Virus record (IMG/VR): IMGVR_UViG_3300032236_001363 | Span: 1 to 33,051 of that record | Direction: 5' to 3' (one strand) | Source of the DNA: a virus | Length of the DNA: 33,051 nucleotides | The notes under the pieces: model-generated | Databases searched by the model: none | What the model saw: only the letters and a program-made list of their open reading frames with translations | What the model was told of the DNA's origin: nothing | Shown: positions 15,545-21,775 of the stretch, piece after piece | Numbering within the stretch: the stretch's first letter is position 1 | Layout: each line of letters starts with the position of its first letter | Position numbers and translations under genes: made by a program

Positions 15545-15663
15545 TGTCTACTGATTTAGATACACTATGGAAAAGCTTCATAGCCCAAACTTATTCCACT
15601 GATTTGATGTCAGTGGCTCGTGATATACTATCAACTCCCAACAAAGAAAAGGACAATAAATAA
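15544..15663 (+). CDS. 39-residue ORF with an embedded promoter
   Basis: Begins MSTDLDTLWKSFIAQTYSTD. TAATG overlaps at both ends support translation, yet codons 22-29 also form the promoter of the next gene. The peptide may be an incidental bridge that keeps ribosomes moving between genes. Confidence 0.45.
   Translation: MSTDLDTLWKSFIAQTYSTDLMSVARDILSTPNKEKDNK
15608..15629 (+). promoter_or_regulatory. promoter TGTCAGTG-N8-TATACT inside a coding region
   Basis: TGTCAGTG (15608-15615), N8 ending TGA, TATACT (15624-15629), 33 bp before the ATG at 15663, with AAAGAAAAGGAC in between. Confidence 0.6.
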
Positions 15664-16136
15664 TGACCCCTACACTAACTCGTGGCGAAGCCCTTGACAT
15701 TATCAACGAAACACTTGAAAAATTTATCAACGATATCCCTTCAAGTGATTTTGATATTGAAGCAATTACCTATGCCGTAAATTCTGATTTGCAGATTAGA
15801 GACTACTTCTTAGGGCTCCCTGCCGATTTCTCTATGTCTGTCTGTGTTGATTTTGTCAATTATCTTACACGGATGACTAATCACGATGAGTCATATGCCT
15901 ATGACACAATTTCTGCAATGTATCAGATCGAACAAGGCAACACAGAATTTGCTAAGTCTTTACTTGCAGTTGCTGAAGTCTCTAATCCTAATTATAATCT
16001 CACCAAACTTGCTAAGCGTATCATCTCTGCAGAATGGCAAGGTTCCGCCCTCCGTTCAATGCGTGAGCAGTTGCACTCTAAAGTTTTGGAAGAAATTTCC
16101 AACACTTCTGATTATGTGATCGGAAGTGAAGAGTAA
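15663..16136 (+). CDS. DUF4192-like protein (C-terminal region)
   Basis: 157 residues, all helical. Segments LQIRDYFLGLP, FAKSLLAVAEVSNPNYNLTK and LAKRIISAEWQGSAL recall the C-terminal half of actinobacterial DUF4192 proteins, which are about twice as long; this would be a short phage version. I cannot run a profile search, so the family call is tentative. Function of DUF4192 is unknown. It is coupled by TAATG to both neighbours. Confidence 0.5.
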   Translation: MTPTLTRGEALDIINETLEKFINDIPSSDFDIEAITYAVNSDLQIRDYFLGLPADFSMSVCVDFVNYLTRMTNHDESYAYDTISAMYQIEQGNTEFAKSLLAVAEVSNPNYNLTKLAKRIISAEWQGSALRSMREQLHSKVLEEISNTSDYVIGSEE

Positions 16137-16291
16137 TGGCTGCATATGCAACTATTAATGGCCTTGAGGTCCATGAGGACCTCAACGGCTATGCCGTAGT
16201 AATGAAGAATGGCAAGATCGTCAAGAAGTACACCAACTCACGAGAAGACGCATTAGGCAAGGCAATGCACTATGCACAGGAGAATAAATAA
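16136..16291 (+). CDS. 51-residue hypothetical protein
   Basis: Begins MAAYATINGLEVHEDLNGYA; beta hairpins (VVMKNGKIVKKYTNS) then a helix (REDALGKAMHYAQEN). Compact alpha/beta mini-fold. TAATG with the gene before; zero-base spacing to the next ATG. Confidence 0.55.
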   Translation: MAAYATINGLEVHEDLNGYAVVMKNGKIVKKYTNSREDALGKAMHYAQENK

Positions 16292-16507
16292 ATGGCTAAG
16301 CATCCACCAGTCAACAGTGCACGATGGCATTCCGTATTCGCAGATGATCAATGCAAGATCTGGCAAGATGGCAATGATGACATATTTTTTAAAGTTGCAG
16401 TCCAGGGCCAACGTGTAAAATATTTTTATAACGAGACTGCACACAGTGACGTTGCACGTTACTGTAGCGATGCACTTGGCCTTGCTTATTGGTCCGTACT
16501 AAGCTAA
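16292..16507 (+). CDS. hypothetical protein
   Basis: 71 residues. Begins MAKHPPVNSARWHSVFADDQ, beta strands to FKVAVQGQRVKYFY, then a helix. Related in general shape to the preceding small protein. Last soluble gene of the 15109 operon. Function unknown. Confidence 0.55.
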   Translation: MAKHPPVNSARWHSVFADDQCKIWQDGNDDIFFKVAVQGQRVKYFYNETAHSDVARYCSDALGLAYWSVLS

Positions 16508-16526
16508 TATAAATTTATTTGGGGGA

Positions 16527-16613
16527 ATGATGATAACAATTGCATACGTGTTTGTGTGGGCATGCATGTATGCAATTTATTCTGCAATACATTTCTTTGA
16601 TAATTCTTTATAA
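16527..16613 (+). CDS. 28-residue membrane peptide
   Basis: MMITIAYVFVWACMYAIYSA, a single hydrophobic helix, then HFFDNSL. GGGGGA lies just before a tandem ATGATG; the second ATG (16530) gives better spacing. Function unknown. Confidence 0.4.
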   Translation: MMITIAYVFVWACMYAIYSAIHFFDNSL

Positions 16614-16635
16614 CACTTGACAATTCCCGCTGGGT

Positions 16636-16676
16636 GGGTGCGCAACTTGCGCAGCCCTGTCAAGGCGACACGCCGT
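16636..16676. repeat. GGGTGCGCA hairpin plus CGACACGCCGT element
   Basis: GGGTGCGCA-ACT-TGCGCAGCCC (one bulged A), then TCAAGGCGACACGCCGTTTA. It closely repeats the block at 14959-14999. Confidence 0.65.
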
Positions 16677-16684
16677 TTACGGGA

Positions 16685-16700
16685 TGTGTTTTTAATCACA
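16685..16700. promoter_or_regulatory. CRP-like palindrome E
   Basis: TGTGT-TTTTAA-TCACA; ATGTG and CACAT make the outer arms. Centre 89.5 bp from the -10 end at 16782. Confidence 0.45.
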
Positions 16701-16760
16701 TAAATAAAATCGGACATATGGGACAAATGTATTTATAGTTAGTTTTACGGGGTGGACATA

Positions 16761-16782
16761 TGTCGGTGGGTTCTGCTAGAAT
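16761..16782 (+). promoter_or_regulatory. promoter TGTCGGTG-N8-TAGAAT
   Basis: Extended -10 TGC-TAGAAT, 30 bp before the ATG at 16813. TTTACGGGG lies just upstream. Confidence 0.65.
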
Positions 16783-16812
16783 AGGGATACATTAACAAGA
16801 AAGAAGGAAAAT

Positions 16813-17850
16813 ATGACTAACCCAATGTCGCAGGTTCATCGCTCAGAAGTCGAAGATGGATCTGTTTCTCTTGCTGTATCTACACGCAATAACCCTGCTT
16901 GGCATAGTTTTGCCAATAAGGTATTTACCAAAGATGAAGAAGTAACTACTGCTCAAATGCTAGAGGGTGCTAAGTTGTCCAATTGGAATGTTCAGTTAGA
17001 GTCTGTATCTGATCTGCTTGCAGATAACTACACAACTGTTAGCGAGAATTTTCTCGTTACTCGTGATAACCCTTATACCGCAGGACAAAAAGATGTTCTC
17101 TCGGTTGTAGGCTCACGCTATAAAACTGTTCAGAATGAAGATTTGTTCTCGTTTGCAGATAATTTGCACGATGGCAATTCTGATGTTTATTGGGAAAGTG
17201 CAGGTTCTCTCAAGAATGGTCGTGTAGTATTTGGCACAATGTCTATTCCCCGCACTATGGTACTAGACCCTAATGGTGCTAACGATCAGACACAACTTTA
17301 TCTTGTTGTCTACACTTCACACGATGGCTCAGTAGCGGTGCAATCTGCTATTACCCCTGTGCGTGTTATGTGCCAAAATACTCTTAACTTCGCTATGAAA
17401 AGGGCTAAGCAATCTTTCAAGATTCGCCACACTCAGACAGTAGATGGCAAGATCGCTGCTGCTCGTGAGGCTCTTGGATTAACTTTCTCATATATGGACG
17501 AGTTCGAGAAGCAAGCACAAGAGTTGTTCTCTCGTGAAGTTACCAATGCAAAGTTCTCAGAGATCATTAACAAGTTGTATGTTAAGCCTGAAAAAGATGC
17601 AAAGGGTTCGATCAAGAAGTGGGAGAATAAGGTTCTCTTAATTGACGAGTTGTACCATAACTCTCCAACCAATGCTAATATCAAGGGTACTGCTTGGGGT
17701 GTTGTAAATGCACTTACCGAACGCCTTGACTATTATCGTACTGCTCGTAAGGGTGGCGATTCGCTTATGGCTGGTGCAAGTGGATTTGATCCAGTTGTAA
17801 CGGCAGAAAAAAATAAAATTGTTAAGCAGGTTCTTGCTTTAACCGCTTAA
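16813..17850 (+). CDS. DUF932 / TIGR03299-type phage-plasmid protein
   Basis: 345 residues behind GAAGGAAA. It has the hallmarks of this family: NPAWHSFANKVF near the N-terminus, TVSENFLVTRDNPY, VGSRYKTVQNEDLFSFAD, VRVMCQNTLNFAM, and a late AWGVVNALTERLDYYR helix. Family members occur on phages, plasmids and integrative elements; the function is not established. It is the largest gene in the small-gene region, expressed from its own promoter and closed by a strong terminator. Its length is near the family norm, so it looks intact. Confidence 0.85.
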   Translation: MTNPMSQVHRSEVEDGSVSLAVSTRNNPAWHSFANKVFTKDEEVTTAQMLEGAKLSNWNVQLESVSDLLADNYTTVSENFLVTRDNPYTAGQKDVLSVVGSRYKTVQNEDLFSFADNLHDGNSDVYWESAGSLKNGRVVFGTMSIPRTMVLDPNGANDQTQLYLVVYTSHDGSVAVQSAITPVRVMCQNTLNFAMKRAKQSFKIRHTQTVDGKIAAAREALGLTFSYMDEFEKQAQELFSREVTNAKFSEIINKLYVKPEKDAKGSIKKWENKVLLIDELYHNSPTNANIKGTAWGVVNALTERLDYYRTARKGGDSLMAGASGFDPVVTAEKNKIVKQVLALTA

Positions 17851-17857
17851 TAATTGT

Positions 17858-17884
17858 AGGGGGCGAAAGCCCCCTATTTTTTTT
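17858..17884 (+). terminator. rho-independent terminator of the DUF932 gene
   Basis: AGGGGGC-GAAA-GCCCCCT followed by ATTTTTTTT. Confidence 0.92.
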
Positions 17885-17929
17885 ATCAGCTGATAATGTA
17901 TAAATATGCATAACGCTGCATAAATATGC

Positions 17930-17958
17930 AGGGTGCGCAGATTCATGTGCGCAGCCCT
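17930..17958. repeat. GCGCAGCCCTG hairpin repeat
   Basis: AGGGTGCGCA, an 8-base loop, TGCGCAGCCCT with one bulged A. Not followed by T residues. It lies between the terminator and the next promoter. Confidence 0.6.
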
Positions 17959-17980
17959 GACCAGTCTAACTTTACGGGGA

Positions 17981-18022
17981 ACGGCGTGTCGAGTTGATAT
18001 ACCTTTACGGGTATGATAAGAT
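17981..18022 (+). promoter_or_regulatory. promoter of a leaderless gene, with ACGGCGTGTCG
   Basis: ACGGCGTGTCG (17981-17991), TTGATA (17994-17999), 17 bp, TGA-TAAGAT (18017-18022). The ATG follows 7 bases later, so the transcript should start at or within a base of the ATG. Confidence 0.65.
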
Positions 18023-18029
18023 ACTCCGT

Positions 18030-18662
18030 ATGAATAATGAAAAAGAAACCTGGTTCAAATGGGACTATGTATGCACAAATTGCGATAGTCATGTAGAAAT
18101 GACTATTAAATCTACTGGACTTCCTCATAGCGAAGTATGTCCTAAATGTCATTTTGCTTTATCACTAATGTCAGTGGTAGATGCTACAATATATCCTGTA
18201 ACCGATAAGAAAGAAGATGAAATGATAGATACACCTCTAAGCCCCGCCGAAACTTACAACCCAAATGCCCTAGTTACTTACAAGAAAATTGTAAATGGTC
18301 AGGCTGAATATGTTACTCTCAAAGTAACAGAACTCGACTGGGCTATGAATCGTGCTAAGCAAGATGAGAAGCAGGTTCTCAATGACTATGAGAAGCAGGT
18401 TGCACTTGAGGAAATCATCAAAGAAAATTATGTTGATTCTGCTGATCAATCTACACTTCTACAAATTGCAGAACTCTTTCATATTGCATTAACTAAAGAT
18501 GTTGAGTTTGTTGCAACTATCGAAATTGCAGGGACAGTTACAGTTGATTTAACTGATGAAGATGCCCTACAAACCTTGCTAGAAAATAGCATAAATGTTT
18601 CTTCCTATGATGGAGATTTAGATGTTTCTGATTATGTACTTATTAACTATGAGGAGAGATAA
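18030..18662 (+). CDS. zinc-ribbon N-terminus plus acidic domain protein
   Basis: 210 residues from the ATG at 18030. This start is chosen because the -10 ends 7 bases before it; in-frame codons upstream lie in the promoter. Residues 10-45 have CTNC and CPKC, a zinc ribbon. The middle is a charged helix (AMNRAKQDEKQVLNDYEKQ); the C-terminal 70 residues are acidic and beta-rich. Likely leaderless. The one-base overlap with the next gene (TAATG) makes a two-gene unit. Confidence 0.65.
   Translation: MNNEKETWFKWDYVCTNCDSHVEMTIKSTGLPHSEVCPKCHFALSLMSVVDATIYPVTDKKEDEMIDTPLSPAETYNPNALVTYKKIVNGQAEYVTLKVTELDWAMNRAKQDEKQVLNDYEKQVALEEIIKENYVDSADQSTLLQIAELFHIALTKDVEFVATIEIAGTVTVDLTDEDALQTLLENSINVSSYDGDLDVSDYVLINYEER
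18169..18190 (+). promoter_or_regulatory. possible internal promoter TGTCAGTG-N8-TACAAT
   Basis: Perfect match to the motif with TGC extension, inside the gene at 18030-18662. No gene starts soon after; an internal ATG at 18221 could be used for a form lacking the zinc ribbon. Confidence 0.35.
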
Positions 18663-18931
18663 TGGTAATTACTCTACAAGTCCCGACCAAAGCCCAAATG
18701 GGCTATGGTCTTGGCAAATGTATCCAGTATGGCGTTGAGTATGATGTGCTAGATAATCTACAAGTCCAGCTCACCTCTTCTGATGAAATTAAATTAACAA
18801 AGATGGCAGTTGCCTTTCAGGGTAAGTTGCTTGATGTTAAACAAACTGAATATGTATCTGGCGATCTTCCTAAGTTTGAGGTTCAGTATGCCCGAACTAA
18901 TCGCCCAATCAAGGCGACACGCCGTAACTAG
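18662..18931 (+). CDS. hypothetical protein ending in a repeat element
   Basis: 89 residues. Beta-rich (VITLQVPTKAQMGYGLGK, EYDVLDNLQVQL). Its last six codons (KATRRN) are encoded by a CAAGGCGACACGCCGT element that elsewhere is intergenic, so the element has been taken into the reading frame. Function unknown. Confidence 0.55.
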   Translation: MVITLQVPTKAQMGYGLGKCIQYGVEYDVLDNLQVQLTSSDEIKLTKMAVAFQGKLLDVKQTEYVSGDLPKFEVQYARTNRPIKATRRN

Positions 18932-18963
18932 ACTTGACTAGGCAACCCTGCCTATGATAGAAT
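18915..18963 (+). promoter_or_regulatory. promoter TTGACT-18-TAGAAT with CGACACGCCGT
   Basis: CGACACGCCGT (18915-18925), TTGACT (18934-18939), 18 bp, TGA-TAGAAT (18958-18963), then AAAAGGAG before the ATG at 18999. Confidence 0.65.
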
Positions 18964-18998
18964 ACCACCTAACAACCCGATAAAAGGAGAAAAAACAA

Positions 18999-19157
18999 AT
19001 GGCAACAAAGACAAACAAGGCAAAGACAATCCCATACCTAGAAACTTGGGAAACCCGCTATGGCTCATCTCAGCGTGTCGTACTTCGTAAGAACGGCAAG
19101 TTTGTAGATAACACCAGCCTCTCTGCTCTCAAGGCAGGAAAGCGTGTAACCCGATAA
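18999..19157 (+). CDS. 52-residue basic protein
   Basis: Begins MATKTNKAKTIPYLETWETR; ends LKAGKRVTR. A Lys/Arg-rich tail and a beta hairpin (QRVVLRKNGKFVDN) give a small basic fold. Clear promoter and AAAAGGAG. Function unknown, possibly nucleic-acid binding. Confidence 0.55.
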   Translation: MATKTNKAKTIPYLETWETRYGSSQRVVLRKNGKFVDNTSLSALKAGKRVTR

Positions 19158-19217
19158 CTTTCCACCAATCGGGAAATAGACCTGAGCAAGTCTAATTAAA
19201 CTGCTCAACATTAACAA

Positions 19218-19239
19218 TGTCGTACCCCTCTGATATAAT
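19218..19239 (+). promoter_or_regulatory. promoter TGTCGTAC-N8-TATAAT
   Basis: Same core as 14244-14265, but without the ACGGCGTGTCG element. Drives the gene at 19273. Confidence 0.65.
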
Positions 19240-19272
19240 AAACCCATAACCCAACAAGAAAAGGAAAAACAA

Positions 19273-19689
19273 ATGGCTAGAGCAATCTCCGTTAAAGTAG
19301 CAACACCAAAGGTAATCAAGGCACTAGAGTCTAAGTTAGCAGAACTAGAGTCTAGTTATGTAACATCACAAGCAAACGAGGAAGCCTTCCAAACTGCTTG
19401 GAAAGAATATCAGACCCAGTTGCAGAACTACGCCGTTGCACATATCTCACAGGCAACTAACTTCCGTACTTCATATCGTGGCTGGCAAAATATGGTGAAC
19501 ATTGACTATGATGTTCCAACTAACTTGGCTGGATTCCCAGTAGAGCCTAAGCGTGATTTTGAGTGTGTATATGAACATCAAATTACTTCTGCAAGAACAG
19601 AAATCACTAATGCACTTAATATCCTTCGTATGACCGATGAGGAATATGTTTCTGCCTCAACTATGAAGTCTATCGCTTCATACCTCTAA
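19273..19689 (+). CDS. hypothetical helical protein
   Basis: 138 residues behind AGAAAAGGA. N-terminal coiled coil (KALESKLAELESSYVTSQAN), a central Trp/Tyr-rich part (FRTSYRGWQNMVNIDYDVP) and a C-terminal helix. No family recognised. Monocistronic between its promoter and a hairpin terminator. Confidence 0.55.
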   Translation: MARAISVKVATPKVIKALESKLAELESSYVTSQANEEAFQTAWKEYQTQLQNYAVAHISQATNFRTSYRGWQNMVNIDYDVPTNLAGFPVEPKRDFECVYEHQITSARTEITNALNILRMTDEEYVSASTMKSIASYL

Positions 19690-19703
19690 TCTAATAGACA
19701 CTT

Positions 19704-19744
19704 GGGTGGGGAGTCTTGACTTCCCACCCTCTTTCTGATAGGAT
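19704..19744 (+). terminator. terminator-like hairpin merged with a promoter
   Basis: GGGTGGGGAGT-CTTG-ACTTCCCACCC makes an 11-bp stem (one G-T pair) followed by TCTTTCT. The TTGACT (19716-19721) of a TTGACT-17-TAGGAT promoter lies in its loop and descending arm. Confidence 0.6.
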
Positions 19745-19750
19745 ACACCA

Positions 19751-19816
19751 ATGACCAATGTAATAATTATCTTAGTGGTAGCAGCCGTAATCGCAATAAT
19801 TCTAGGGGGTATGTAA
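19751..19816 (+). CDS. 21-residue leaderless membrane peptide
   Basis: MTNVIIILVVAAVIAIILGG, almost all hydrophobic. The -10 TAGGAT ends 6 bases before the ATG, so the message should be leaderless. TAATG couples it to the next gene, so it may serve partly to bring ribosomes there. Confidence 0.5.
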   Translation: MTNVIIILVVAAVIAIILGGM

Positions 19817-20163
19817 TGGGAGCAAGAACTAACTACACAATCATCACGACAACTAATCCTGAGCAGAACTTGCACATCTATGCACATTGGGATGGCACAG
19901 AGTCAGTTGCAATTATGCAGAATGCAATTAAAGCCGCAATGCCACGCATCAAAATGAATGATACATCTTATGCCGTTCGCATCTTGGTAGATCAACTAAC
20001 AAAGCACGGGCGGGACTCTGAAACAGGCTATGGCATCTATGTTGGTGCATATGTAACACACGAAGAAGAATATGAATATAAAGAAATTGACTTAGTTGCT
20101 GGATTAGTAACAGTTGGCTCTATGACATTTCCTCTAAATATGTTTGTGGAAGCATTAGCATAA
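19816..20163 (+). CDS. hypothetical alpha/beta protein
   Basis: 115 residues. Begins MGARTNYTIITTTNPEQNLH; includes YAHWDGTESVAIMQNAIKAA and acidic EEEYEYKEIDLVAG. This looks like a compact phage family, but I cannot name it. CTAGGGGG is the ribosome site inside the preceding peptide gene. TAATG on both sides. Confidence 0.55.
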   Translation: MGARTNYTIITTTNPEQNLHIYAHWDGTESVAIMQNAIKAAMPRIKMNDTSYAVRILVDQLTKHGRDSETGYGIYVGAYVTHEEEYEYKEIDLVAGLVTVGSMTFPLNMFVEALA

Positions 20164-20321
20164 TGTTAGGATATGAGCTTGATGATCTGCAAGATATGAT
20201 TAACGCTGTTGAATCTGTATTAACGACAGTTAACTCAGACGATGATCCTTGGTTACATAATAATTTAATTATAACTAAAGATTTCCTTGGTGGACTTTGG
20301 GCTGAGGGCTACTTTAACTAA
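20163..20321 (+). CDS. 52-residue acidic protein
   Basis: Begins MLGYELDDLQDMINAVESVL; helical and acidic, ends WAEGYFN. TAATG start. The stop codon lies in the loop of a hairpin, so the end of the operon is tightly packed. Confidence 0.5.
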   Translation: MLGYELDDLQDMINAVESVLTTVNSDDDPWLHNNLIITKDFLGGLWAEGYFN

Positions 20322-20328
20322 GTAGCCC
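20306..20328 (+). terminator. hairpin across the operon end
   Basis: GGGCTACTT-TAACT-AAGTAGCCC, a perfect 9-bp stem spanning the stop codon. No T run follows; partial GCGCAG repeat at 20342. Confidence 0.45.
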
Positions 20329-20389
20329 AAGGCTGGGGGGTGCGCAGAATCGGACATATCTGACATATAGTAAATATACCTTTTACGAA

Positions 20390-20405
20390 TGTGATAAAAA
20401 TCACC
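20390..20405. promoter_or_regulatory. CRP-like palindrome F
   Basis: TGTGA-TAAAAA-TCACC. Centre 57.5 bp from the -10 end at 20455, exactly as site A is from its promoter. Confidence 0.5.
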
Positions 20406-20425
20406 TTTTACGAAGGGGTCAAAAA

Positions 20426-20455
20426 TTGACTGAACTCTTTACGAAATGATAAAAT
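20426..20455 (+). promoter_or_regulatory. promoter TTGACT-18-TAAAAT of a leaderless gene
   Basis: The -10 ends 6 bases before the ATG at 20462; TTTACGAA is inside the spacer. Confidence 0.65.
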
Positions 20456-20461
20456 AGCCCT

Positions 20462-20641
20462 ATGCTTACAATTTACGAAATTGATTATTCTGTCTCACCT
20501 AGTGGGATTAATATGTTTGAGATATATAATGAATTTAACGAATATATATGCTCATATGATAATCTAGTTGATGCTACTAGATATTGTTATGCTAATGGAT
20601 ATGATTATACTGTAAAGCTTTTGGCTAACTATTCTTACTGA
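20462..20641 (+). CDS. 59-residue Tyr-rich leaderless protein
   Basis: Begins MLTIYEIDYSVSPSGINMFE and has ten Tyr in 59 residues. No ribosome site, but a strong promoter places the start of transcription at the ATG. Acidic beta/alpha pattern; no family recognised. Confidence 0.6.
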   Translation: MLTIYEIDYSVSPSGINMFEIYNEFNEYICSYDNLVDATRYCYANGYDYTVKLLANYSY

Positions 20642-20651
20642 TCCCGCCGTC

Positions 20652-20681
20652 TTGACCAATGTCAGTGCCTAATGCTATAAT
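20652..20681 (+). promoter_or_regulatory. promoter TTGACC-18-TATAAT with TGTCAGTG
   Basis: TTGACC (20652-20657), TGTCAGTG (20660-20667), N8 ending TGC, TATAAT (20676-20681). The best overall example of the motif with a true -35. Drives 20711-22482. Confidence 0.75.
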
Positions 20682-20710
20682 GAACCTGTTAACCCGACCA
20701 AAGGAAATAT

Positions 20711-20920
20711 ATGCCCAAATATCAATGCTGGATTGAAGAAACTGTAGTACATAAGTTTGTTATAAACTGCCCTACAGAAAATGATGCAGAAAATATCATC
20801 AAAGAGTTTGTAGATAGTTATGTACCTGTCCCCGAAATAGAATCATATGAGTATGAAGAACTTGGCTCATTTGGAGAAGACTGGGCTGTGGATCTAATAG
20901 AGGAGAATGATAATGCCTAA
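20711..20920 (+). CDS. hypothetical acidic protein
   Basis: 69 residues behind AAAGGAAA. Begins MPKYQCWIEETVVHKFVINC; a beta strand pair then a helix (DAENIIKEFVDSY), end very acidic. It resembles small phage proteins that modify sensory or degradation pathways only in composition. First gene of a six-gene operon. Confidence 0.55.
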   Translation: MPKYQCWIEETVVHKFVINCPTENDAENIIKEFVDSYVPVPEIESYEYEELGSFGEDWAVDLIEENDNA

Positions 20921-21602
20921 TTGGGTATTTAACGGATTAACTATTGAAGGCAATCCAGATTCTGTAACTAAACTAGTATCTCAACTTAATCAACCATATG
21001 TCCGTCATTTTGAGGATGCTTGGGATAAGAAGACTCAAACTATAGGGGCACAGGATGTTACATATTCTAAGCCTGTATTCTCATTCTGGAATATCACTGC
21101 TCCCACCGACCTTGTTGCATATGTAAAACAACCTGATCGTTCATTACCAATGGAAGAGCAACTTAAGTTTCAAGGCGACCATTGGTACGACTGGAATATC
21201 CGTAACTGGGGTGTTAAGTGGGATGTAGCCGTATCTGATGATAACGAACATCCTAATACATACAAAGAGGGTCCCACCGAAAATGGGGAGAACCTTGTTG
21301 TATATTATAATTTTGAGACACCTTGGGGTGTAGCAGATGCTGCTTTAATTAAACTATCATCTCAGTATCCCGACTTACTATTCACATTGTCTTTTGAAGA
21401 GGAGACAGGCTGGGGTGGTGAGTGGGAGTTCCTTCGTGGAGAAATCATTAGTCAATCTGAATATGAAACCAAGTGCAATGAATGTGACGAATATAACACA
21501 TTAGAGTATTGCGAAGATTGCGAAAATGATGTATGCTCTACCTGTGGTTATGGCACATCAGAAGAAGGCTGTTCAATTCATTTAGTGGAGGCAAACGTAT
21601 AA
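20913..21602 (+). CDS. Api92-like (DUF1281/YubB-type) protein with zinc ribbon
   Basis: 229 residues from the ATG at 20913. GAGGAG is 8 bases before it but too close to an ATG 6 bases earlier. It begins MPNWVFNGLTIEG, the typical opening of the Api92/YubB ferredoxin-like family. WNIRNWGVKWD and YYNFETPWGVADAALIKLSS agree with its core. Residues 190-220 add CNEC, CEDC and CSTC, a zinc module not usual in the family. Function of the family is unknown; it is common on phages and plasmids. TAATG to the next gene. Confidence 0.7.
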   Translation: MPNWVFNGLTIEGNPDSVTKLVSQLNQPYVRHFEDAWDKKTQTIGAQDVTYSKPVFSFWNITAPTDLVAYVKQPDRSLPMEEQLKFQGDHWYDWNIRNWGVKWDVAVSDDNEHPNTYKEGPTENGENLVVYYNFETPWGVADAALIKLSSQYPDLLFTLSFEEETGWGGEWEFLRGEIISQSEYETKCNECDEYNTLEYCEDCENDVCSTCGYGTSEEGCSIHLVEANV

Positions 21603-21775
21603 TGGAGGTCCTAGAGTATATCCAAGAACACCTGCTAAAGTTATGTCAGGCTGTAGAAGATGCTAATAACGATATCCCTATCCAAGAAGATGAATACTAT
21701 GAATCAGATGAATATTATCTTGGTGCTATTAATACATTAGAAGATATCTTAACTAAGTTTGGAGTACATGTATGA
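21602..21775 (+). CDS. 57-residue acidic protein
   Basis: From the ATG at 21602 (TAATG overlap); an upstream in-frame start lies inside the preceding gene. Begins MEVLEYIQEHLLKLCQAVED, helical, with EDEYYESDEYY. ATGA links it to the next ORF. Function unknown. Confidence 0.55.
   Translation: MEVLEYIQEHLLKLCQAVEDANNDIPIQEDEYYESDEYYLGAINTLEDILTKFGVHV

Larger units (their letters stand above)
20382..20479. repeat. four TTTACGAA repeats around a promoter
   Basis: TTTACGAA at 20382, 20407, 20438 and 20472. The third is in the promoter spacer and the fourth in the coding start of the next gene. The motif recalls the ATTACGAA iterons at 22627-22717. Confidence 0.65.

Noticed and set aside
11338-20681. 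TGTC motifs as L5-type stoperators
   Set aside because: The L5 stoperator is GGTGGMTGTCAAG and is not tied to a -10 box; here the motif has fixed promoter spacing.
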